From Adiantum capillus-veneris (Eukaryota > Streptophyta > Polypodiopsida > Polypodiales > Pteridaceae), in the NCBI GenBank assembly GCA_014529385.2, contig CM043965.1:12328412-12392411 (forward strand): a stretch of DNA of 64,000 nucleotides, in the 5' to 3' direction. Position numbers and translations under genes: made by a program. The notes below the pieces were generated by a model that was not told the origin of the DNA, made no database searches, and saw only the letters and a list, made by a program, of their open reading frames with translations. How positions within the stretch are numbered: position 1 is the stretch's first letter; the number at the start of each line of letters is the position of its first letter. Below are positions 55,781-64,000 of this stretch, piece by piece.

Positions 55781-57432
55781 AGAAAGTGCCTATTTTAAAT
55801 GTTTGTTGTCACAATAATATATTATGTTTTTGAAAATAAGTGTAACAACGAACTATTTAAATTACAATATATTCCCAAAAGACAGAGGTAAGCAAGTGTC
55901 AACAGCCTCTAGGCCAACATAAGATGATGCTTACTTGACACATGTGGGTGAGTGGGCACTATCCCATAAAACTAGTCGAAGCTTCGGCTTCGAATGACAA
56001 AAAAAAAAAGATGATACATACTTAAAATCACCCTCCCACTTCCTCCCTTCCGCATTGAACACAAAGCCCTACCAAGAGGGATCACCTTCCCTCCCTTAGT
56101 GCCATCTTTGTCGAGGTTCATACTAATGTAAACCCACGAAGGGAGGTGAACCCCCCCCCCCCCCCCCCCCCCCCGCCCCCCCTCCCCAGCATCATTGCCT
56201 TTGAATCGTATGCAAACACTACCAATCCTAAAAACATTTTAAAGCCTTCTCATTTGGTGCTCGTTCATAAGCAAAGCAAATATTGCACGATGCAATAAGG
56301 TGTAGTTAGAACAAATCTGAAGAGGGTTACGTGCTATATGTTGAGTTTAGATCGGAGGTAGTGTTGCAAAGCTTGCAAGCTTGACGACTCAAAACCTGTG
56401 CTGTGGGAGTGGACTATAGCTGCGACCAAGAACAGAAATGAGATATGACAGTTTATGACGGCGGGAAAAGGTTTCTATGTGGCAAGGTGTGCCTCAAAGC
56501 AAATTGCTCGGAGCTGGTTATGAAAGGGGAAATCTAGGGAGCCTCCCACTTCGCTTATGTGATGCCTTGGATACTAGAGTTCTGTCCAAATGAAGAGTTT
56601 ATGGAATTTTTTTCAGTGTGGGTAACGCGAAGGGCTTCCCTCTCTCGCTGAACGACTTTGTGGACTCCATTCCTGCTATGTTGGGCAAGGTGCTTTTCAT
56701 TGTGCAAAATTGCAGCAAGTAAGATCGGGCTTGGACTTTCATAGAGGTTTCTGAAGAGAAGACCGTCTAATGGAGAGTCAAGCAAAGAGTCATCAAGCTC
56801 ATTTGTAGAGGTGCAAGATAAACTAGAACCACTCATCATTCTCGTTGGAGCAGACGATTGATACTAGCCATCTTGGCTCAAATTTAGGTGGCGATTATAA
56901 CCTAAAGTTTGATCTCATTAGCCATGTTGTTCGTATTTGAGCACTATGACAAATATTATTAGTTTACTTAAACAAAAGAAAAAGAAAAAGAAAAAAAAGG
57001 TTCTAGCGGCTTTTTCTCTCAGTGTCATGTCTCTTGTGCCATGGCTTGGTGGTCAATGGGAGTGCTAGCTCCTTGGTGGCAACCTTGAGCCTTTGTTCCC
57101 TTCTGTTGTTAATGATCTCAAGGTGGCACTCTTTATCAATCGATGTATGTGGTGGATCTGACGGTGTTGTATGGTTGTTGGCAGATGCCATGGCTTGTAT
57201 GGAGAAGGGTTCCCTATGTAACCTTTTTTGGGCTTTCAATACATTTATCACTCACAATTTGTGAATTTGGGGGGAAAAAATCCCCCTCCCACAAGAAAGA
57301 GTTTTTCATCATTAACTTTCCATGTGGCACTACTGGCCAAGCTTTATCCAATGGTCCACAATTGCTCCCAAGATGCCAAACTTTACTAAGGCCTTATGCA
57401 ATCCAAAAAGCAAGCAAATCTGATAGCAATGA
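55781..57432 (-). other. Unassigned stretch; possible leader/gag of a lost gypsy element
   Basis: Minus-strand ORFs at 56555-56839 and 57003-57251 have no firm family motif. A degenerate primer-like TGCTATCAGAT (minus strand) near 57419-57429 sits beside the LTR at 57433, so this could be the leader of an element running left. A C run (56151-56174) lies here. Confidence 0.3.
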
Positions 57433-58717
57433 TGTAATGGAAATGGACTATGAACATTGAGAATAGCGGAATTAAGAAAAATGTAGTCAATATTTTATGA
57501 ATTTACTTTGAGAAAATAGAGGGTGAACTTGATTAGAGGTAGCAACCTAACCCATTATACCTAATCAACTTGGCATGAACAATACTTTAGAGAATTAGAG
57601 AACTTGACAACAGTTGAGGATCGGATTTGTGTGGAGCCGGTCCACCCTCCAAAAGGCTTTTGTATTATAGCTTCCCCTATAAAGAGAGACTTGGTACAAT
57701 ACAAGCTTTGTGTTCCTTGAGACCTTGATGGTGCAATGAAGATAGAGAGCTTCATGCACCACAATTCTCAGGGGGTTCACCATTCAATACCCCCCCATAT
57801 AACGTGCGTTCGTGGGGTATTAATAAAAACCCTCTTTTAACATTTCTGAATGAAAAAAATGACCCCTTATTTTAGGATTTTTTTTTCAAAATTGAATATA
57901 AAAACTCCTTATTTTAATGTATCTCTATTAAATTTCCTAAAAATTTGGTATTTTAAAACCCCTACTTCCGAACTCACGTTATACATTAACATGATTACAT
58001 ACTGGACCCTCCGAGACCACGAGCCACACTTATGTCCATAACTTAAACTAAATGAAAGCATTAACTTGTCCCCGGCCTCAGTCCCAAGACCTCAAATACC
58101 TTTGAAGGTGGAGAGAGCTAGTAGTTAATGAGGATAGGGAAGAGGAAGAAGAAGTAACTCACGAGAAAGAAATAATCTTCTCACTTGTAGTAATCTTGTA
58201 GCTTAGCATAACATTGTAGCATAGCAATGGAGATGAAGAACATGGCAAGCTTCCACTTTGGAGCATGGCTCTTGGTTGGATTTGCATTCCTCCATAGCCA
58301 AGAGTTGTTGGTGTAGGCTCTCAACTTTTGAAGCTTGGAGAAGGAGATGGAGTTCTTGCTCAACACACCATGAGAATGAGTGAGAGAGAGAAAGAGAGTA
58401 TATGGTCAAGCTATCCCCCTCCTTGCTTGGATCGACCCCTCTTTCTAGCTCAAGCTTAAAGTTGATTGGACCTTCTCTAGACTAGCCAATCACATGCATT
58501 AGACATATCAAGCAACCATGGTAGCATTTGGACAAGTGTCCTCATTTTCCCTTTGAGAGAGAGGGCTTGAAAAATGCTCAAACAGTTAATTAAATATATT
58601 AAATTCTCATTGGACTCCTTTAGAGGTCAACCAATAGGCTTTAGGCACTACATGAGGGCAGCATGTGTAGGTGCTTGACATGTGTCCTTGTTGCCTCTCA
58701 GGTCTTGAGCTTGCCTT

Positions 58718-58759
<42 letters not shown>

Positions 58760-59265
58760 TTTCTCTCATGCCTCTAGCTTTAGGGCTCACCCTGCTTCTT
58801 GTAGGGATCATGTTGACGTTGGAACACCTCACCCCTTGAACACCTTAGTCATGAAGCCCCTTAAGTACCTTAGTTATAAAACATGACAAGCACCTTAATC
58901 ATCAAGCACAACAAGCATCTCAAGCACCTTAGTCAGCAAGCATGACAAGTACCTCAAGCTTGGGCCGAGTTCCCACCTCAAGCTCAATCCTAGCCTGCCT
59001 AAGGTACTAGGTCTAAGGACTTTTAACACTAACCTTTGGAGGTCTTTAATGAAGCTAACTCTAAGGTCTTTCAAGCTCCATTAGCTAGCATTGCTCTTTG
59101 ATAGACCATCTCTCTTTTGGATCCTTTGATTTTTGTCCCGTGCTGAGATAGATCCATAAGCACATGTTTATATGCTAACTCTTGTTCCCATTTATTCTCC
59201 ACATTAAATGATCAGTTTAATATGAGAAAATCATTTTGATTGGTTAGATATTAAATTTTATGACA
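57433..59265 (-). repeat. LTR (about 1833 bp) of the first gypsy family
   Basis: Shares many blocks with the LTR at 4240-5806: ACAACAGTTGAGGA, CCTCCAAAAGGCTTT, AGAGAGACTTGGTACAATACA (57688-57707 region), and TTAAATGATCAGTTTAA near its end. In plus orientation it begins TGTAATGG and ends TTATGACA. A minus-strand purine tract (AAGAGAGAGG) directly right of it supports its role as 3' LTR for the integrase at 59650-59990. A (TG)n run at 58721-58757 lies inside. Confidence 0.8.
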
Positions 59266-59639
59266 TTACCTCTCTCTTGAAATCATAGTCGTCCTCCACT
59301 ATGAGGTAGAGGATATAAAACTTTAGTCATTATTCTATGTTTCTTAGTGGGTAAAGGATCCCTTTTTACCTTACGAAATCATTCCAAAATGGATGACTAA
59401 TCCATTTGGTGCTTGGGAGACTTAGCTGCCACAAGCATGTCTGCTCTTGAGTCCATATCATATTCCCAAAGTAGAGTGACAAATTCTACTTGGTGTTTGA
59501 GAGACGTCGCCATCACAAACATGATTCTAAGCATGCATAGTACTTAAATTTGTTGATAATCTTACCATGTCTTAGTACCTTGTATTCATGTCAAAGAATA
59601 TTCGGCTAAAGCACCTCTTCTCGATCTTCGATCTCGGGC

Positions 59640-59990
59640 AGGTCCTCATGATTGGTTCTTATTGTGGCTCTCCTTTGTAAGGCCTAAGTAGGCTCACATG
59701 AAAAGCATTGTGAATGAGCCAATGGTTGGGCAACTTGAGTTGATAGGCCATCTCATTGATTGATTTTAGGATTTGAAAAGGACCATAGTATCTTTTTGCT
59801 AGTTTAGCATAATACTTTTGGTGGCCCGTAAGATTTTTACCCGTAGTCTGCCTCAATCGAGCCTTGGGAAATTTGAGTAGGCCCAATAATTTTCCTTGAA
59901 AGCGAAGAGTCTTCTGTGCTTGTTAGCAGCTTCCTTTTGCCTTTACTGCGAGATGGATATGGCCTCCTTAATCTTTTGAAAATATTCTTG
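59640..59990 (-). pseudogene. Integrase C-terminal fragment of a gypsy element
   Basis: The minus strand reads AANKHRRLFAFKENYW, then KFPKARLRQTT, then LAKRYYGPFQILKSINEMAY, NHWLIHNAFHVSLLRPYKG. This is the familiar end of plant Ty3/gypsy polyproteins (KHRR..F..GD.V, L...YYGP, HNVFHVS.LRPY). Only this end is preserved before the LTR at 59265; the catalytic core is absent or unreadable upstream. Confidence 0.8.
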
Positions 59991-59999
59991 TAGATTTTA

Positions 60000-61548
60000 A
60001 TTTATGTCTAAGGGTTGAAGTTTCCCTTAAGGTTATGGTTACAAGTATGGTTATGGTTGTGATAGGTAGTTATGGCTCTTGAATTATTTTTATGGATATG
60101 GTTATGCTCGTAAAATGTAGTCAAAACTTCCTTAGCCATGTGATGTACTAAAGTAGTTTTGCATTGATGGTTGTTCACCACCCCTCTTTGTGATGTTTTT
60201 GATGGATTTATGGTTGATGGTCCTATCTCTTGGCCATAGCCAAGGTATGGTGGTATGAACTGTGAGAGCTGTACTTACGATTTAAGATTCATACCAAGGG
60301 TAAAGAGTTGAGACCCAAGATCATTGATTCTCTTGGAAGGAATTGTTTATGCATACTCTTGTTTATCTTGATATGCAACATCATTGGATAACCACTTAGA
60401 AACCTGCATTGCATAACAATAAAAGGGAGGTCTATGTGGGTCGTCTCCATTGTGTTCATGTAGGGGGAATTCTAAGGTAGATCTTTGAGATGGACCTGCA
60501 CTACTCAACAGCCACAAAGATCTATGATAGGTCCGTATGGATCGTTTCATGTATGAAGGGTCTGATATGGCACTCAATGTGGTCTCCAAATACACGTGGC
60601 ATCTAAAATTGTATAACTGGTATTGATATTTGACCACTGGTAGGGTATTTAGAATCCTTATAGAGTTCATGGAGGGAGGAAAAACAACCTCATTCGTAGT
60701 GTGACACCTGAGGGTCTTCATCTGGAAGGATTTTCTCCATCTCATCAAGTATCGGCGCCCTTTAACAAGGCCTTCATATCCCTCTCTCAATCCATGCATG
60801 ATACTTGGCATATTCATTGTCCTTCATCTACTATTTAATAGCAACTAGACGTTGTTGTAGATCTTTGACTCTTTTGATGGAGTAAATGGAATTCTCCTCT
60901 TGATTTCATTGTATTAGGTAAATGCCACCAACATGCCAAAAATAAAATAAAATAGGATAGACCAAAGTTCCTCACCATCATCTTAAGGTTCTTGGGTCTA
61001 AATGACTATCCCAACTTGAGATATATGGTAACTAAGCACACATGTGCGGGGAAAACACTGGGATGGATGACCTCCCACAAAGTTTGTCATTTTGGATTTC
61101 CTGCATGATTGTCTACATGATAGTTTTCCTTTCTTGTGATTATGGACAAGGTGGCACCAAGGGGGGATGCTGGGTGAAATGTTGCCAACATGTGACAAGA
61201 TTCAATTTGAATTGATTAGAGGTCCCCATCACCTTAGGTTTTGGAATCTAGATGGCTAGCCCAATTTAGGAAATCTTTCAGTACAGCACCCATGTGCGGT
61301 AAAATTATAGAGATGGTTGACAAGTTTGTCTCCCTAAATTTCTTGAATGATTCTCTACACTCCTTAAGCCAATAGGATTAGCCCTCAAGGCTACTTGCCT
61401 TGATGTGCTCGTTGACTCATAGATGTCTTTCAAGTTGTCCCGAGTTTTCATTGGAGTCTTGACTGTAAGTGAATGATTGCAAGTGTTAGCCTTGACACTA
61501 GCTTCATCATTGTCCCATTTGGCCATGTTCTTACTGCTTATTTTGATT
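60000..61548. other. Unassigned stretch with one 156-codon minus ORF
   Basis: The minus ORF at 60347-60817 has no motif I recognise. Two related stretches (about 60985-61090 and 61225-61325) share CACATGTGCGG/CCCATGTGCGG and AAGTTTGTC, an old duplication. Confidence 0.35.
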
Positions 61549-61890
61549 ATAATTTAGTCTCTCTTAGATGGGCCCTTAGAGAACCATCTCACAAAAAATC
61601 TTGAAAGAAGAGTAGTGACTCCATCTTTACCTTCTAAATTTCATTTGCTAATTTGCTTATAATGTAATCTCTCTTAGATGGGCTCTAGTAGAGAACCATC
61701 TAACATCAATGTTGAAAGAAGAATAGTGACTCCATCTTTATTTTTCAAATCTCATTTGGCCATGTTCCCCTTGTTAATTTGCCTGTAATTTGGGCTCTCT
61801 TAGATGGTATTTTGGAGAACCATCTCATAAAAATCTTGAAAGAAGAGTGGTGACTCCATCTTTATCATTGAACTTTTCAACTCCCTTCAA
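61549..61890. repeat. Three tandem copies of a unit of about 120 bp
   Basis: Each copy has TCTCTTAGATGG, GAGAACCATCT, TTGAAAGAAGA and AGTGACTCCATCTTTA in the same order. No ORF spans them. Confidence 0.85.
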
Positions 61891-62897
61891 GTTTTTTTTT
61901 AAAGACTTAAGTGGTGTCATCTTTGACTTTTAGAAGATAATGTAGTCAATGGGAATTTTAGGTCCGATTCAAGTTATATCTAGCTAGGTTATCACACTTG
62001 TGATATTGAGAAGGAGAGAGACATAGAACACAATATGTGGGTGGAGTAACTCAACACAATGTGTGTGAGAGAGCCCCTTATTCTTCTATCTAGTAAAGAA
62101 TAAGGTGTGTATGTACAAGTGATGGGCGGTTGGACACCTCTGGCATGTTTGACTAGGGTAAGCGGCACACCGCTTTTACCCCAGCAATCTTCCATGTGAA
62201 GGAAAATCTGCCAATAAGTGGTACTACTGTTGGACCTAGTAGTATGTACATTAGGTATAGGGATGAAACTCATCTCAACCTATGTCCAATGACTCTCTCA
62301 CGCATGCTATTATATAGACTCTGGCAATGTGCAAAACCATATATCCTTGCTAGAATCAACATGCATACCCTACAGGTATCCTGTAATGACCTGCATTTCT
62401 CTATGATACATCATGCTAGTGTCAGTCATTGCACGACTAACAACCTCTACTACAAACGCTCCCACTGTAGCTTCTATGTCAGATCTTAACACTAAAAGGA
62501 CGCACATGAGAGTCCCAAAGGCTAATAAAAAATGCATAATCTCTGCCACCATATCCGTGCAATCGTATCAACACCATGTGTAGTGACCTCTATCAATCTA
62601 TCTGCAATAGGTATCTCAATGCTCACTACATCACCACTAGAACTAGTCACACATGGATGTGTCAATCCTAACTCTAGGCTAGTCATGAATCCATCATCGT
62701 CCATAGGGACTATATCTAAATGTCTTGGCATCACCATATCAAACCCCTAGCATAAGCATGTCAAAGAAATCCATATCCATCATCTCCATGGTAGGAGGCA
62801 TCTCTCTCCTAAGAGAATAAATCTATTGTGTCTCGCAAGAGCATGGCCGCTCTAACTTTGCATCTACAGAAATGTTGTGCATAGCTCTAGAGCTCAT
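61891..62897. other. Unassigned stretch; possible short copia LTR end
   Basis: On the minus strand ACATGGAAGATTGCTGGGG near 62186 resembles the polypurine tract/LTR start of copia elements (GGGAGATTGTTGGGG). A TGTG...CAGCA segment (61999-62186) could be an LTR fragment. No integrase or reverse transcriptase was seen. Confidence 0.3.
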
Positions 62898-63716
62898 TCA
62901 CGAAAGATATGTGTCTAGTCTCTCGTTGACATGACTGTAATGTAATGGAGACTGTGTTGTCTCACACCTCAATACATGCATAGGGTAGACCAAGCCAATT
63001 GTGGCTGCTCTCATAATGACTATTGAACTACAATGCATATGAAGGAATTTCTCTCTAAGAAGTACCTGACATCCACTATCTCTCAATTGTCTCACCAAGA
63101 TCAAACTCTGTGTAATCTCAAGAACATAATGCACATGTTGTAGCATATAAGATGCAACATTCGGTAATGACAAACATACATCTTCTGCACCCTCTATGTC
63201 GTATGTTAGATGCAGACGACCAAGGCTCCCACTAGCACAAGTGCTGAACCACTCTAGACATGATGTGATGTGGAATGCTACATACTCATCTAGCAACCAT
63301 CGAGAGCAAGTGGCATCTCTATCAGACATAAAAGCAAGAGTAACATTAGAGGTAAATGTGATATCACCGTCACTAGCATACAAATCCACCTCTCTAGTGT
63401 GTGTCAAAACGATTCCTACATCATGTATACATTTGTGTTGTTGCCTCATGCGTATAAAGCAACATTATCTAATGTGCCCTATGTGACCACAATGCCAACA
63501 TTTCAAGTGTCTATATGAACGAGACCATTGTCTGACATGAGTCATCTTCGTGCACTCTGAATTTTCACACATATCAATTGCCATAAGTGAAGCTGTGGCT
63601 CTATAGAATGTACAAGCGCAATGTGTATAAACCAATTCTGAAGAGAAGTGCACCAAGCTTGGAACAAAAGGAGCTTTGTGCAGGGAGAAAAAACTCTTAA
63701 AAGAGCTCACCAACAC
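62898..63716 (-). pseudogene. Copia gag zinc knuckle and protease, decayed
   Basis: On the minus strand KCWHCGHIGHIR followed by a stop and then Cys is a CX2CX4HX4C knuckle with a nonsense change inside. In the same frame the copia protease signature follows: WLLDEYVAFHIT, LEWFSTCASG, DVCLSLPNVASYMLQHVHYV, SLILVRQLRDSGCQVLL. Copia proteases read LDSGAT.H; here DSG has become DEY, which removes the catalytic motif. The end (VYPMHVLRCE) suggests the pre-integrase region, but integrase is not found below 62898. Confidence 0.65.
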
Positions 63717-64000
63717 TACTTGTGCTCAAACGCATCAACTTGTAAAATCTCCCACAATAGTGTAACCACACCGTGCTATAAAATCATCACACTGACGCAA
63801 GTCTTAACTGCCAAAAGTACATGGTACCTATAACTAGTGACTACTTGTAAATTGTATACAGTAGACTCATGATCAAAATGTTTGTAGATCACAAATAGTG
63901 TATACCATAAGTCTACCTATAGCCACTACCAGCATACACAAATTTCACTCGTGTGATAGTGGATACAACACCAATCCGTGTTCACAAACAAGCATATGCT
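63717..64000. other. Window end, nothing recognised
   Basis: Probably more of the copia gag to the right; no readable frame within the window. Confidence 0.3.

Noticed and set aside
60347-60817. 156-codon minus ORF as a real gene
   Set aside because: No recognisable motif, repeats around it, and no promoter or start support; kept only as an unassigned stretch.

Overview
This window reads as a repeat-rich land-plant nuclear sequence. The evidence is degenerate Ty3/gypsy and Ty1/copia retrotransposons (two with initiator-Met tRNA primer sites), a PIF/Harbinger DNA transposon, L1-like and Penelope-like fragments, many (GA)n/(TG)n microsatellites and long G or C runs, and one plant-type eight-cysteine lipid-transfer-protein-like gene. 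There are no operons, rRNA genes or convincing tRNA genes. The style of the elements made me think of a fern, lycophyte or conifer, but the sequence alone does not settle this. Almost every pol gene carries stops or frameshifts; the only clean host-type gene is the small secreted protein at 51199-51528.

Layout: 1-5806 is the 5' part (minus strand) of a Ty3/gypsy element, with a 1.57 kb LTR at 4240-5806. It interrupts an older minus-strand Ty3/gypsy element (about 5807-11900). At 12983-13445 lies a 463 bp copia-type LTR. Its primer-site region was split by an 18.76 kb Tat/Athila-like element (13453-32213) with two 934 bp LTRs and a 5 bp target duplication (TGGTA). 32219-36060 holds a SINE-like piece, a Penelope-like reverse-transcriptase fragment and tandem duplications. 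36100-51530 is a composite locus: three copies of an LTP-gene upstream region (near 36.1, 48.5 and 50.9 kb), a PIF/Harbinger pair (transposase + at 37.6-38.5 kb, Myb/SANT-like partner - at 47.2-47.6 kb) split by a 6.67 kb non-autonomous LTR element (39795-46465), a 798 bp retroposed insert with 14 bp target duplications, and the LTP-like gene. 51.5-57.4 kb holds microsatellites, repeated GGAATGGTC hairpins, a SINE-like piece and an L1-like fragment. 57.4-60 kb has a second LTR of the first family joined to an integrase C-terminus, and 62.9-63.7 kb has a copia gag-protease remnant.

The most unusual object is the 18.76 kb element. It carries a 24 bp palindrome repeated in both its 5' leader and its 3' spacer (exactly 285 bp apart in the 3' spacer), two tandem integrase zinc-binding modules, a second aspartic-protease domain downstream of integrase, an internal polypurine-tract-like sequence, and a roughly 3.4 kb accessory coding region ending just before the 3' LTR. 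All calls come from reading the sequence; no database search was run.
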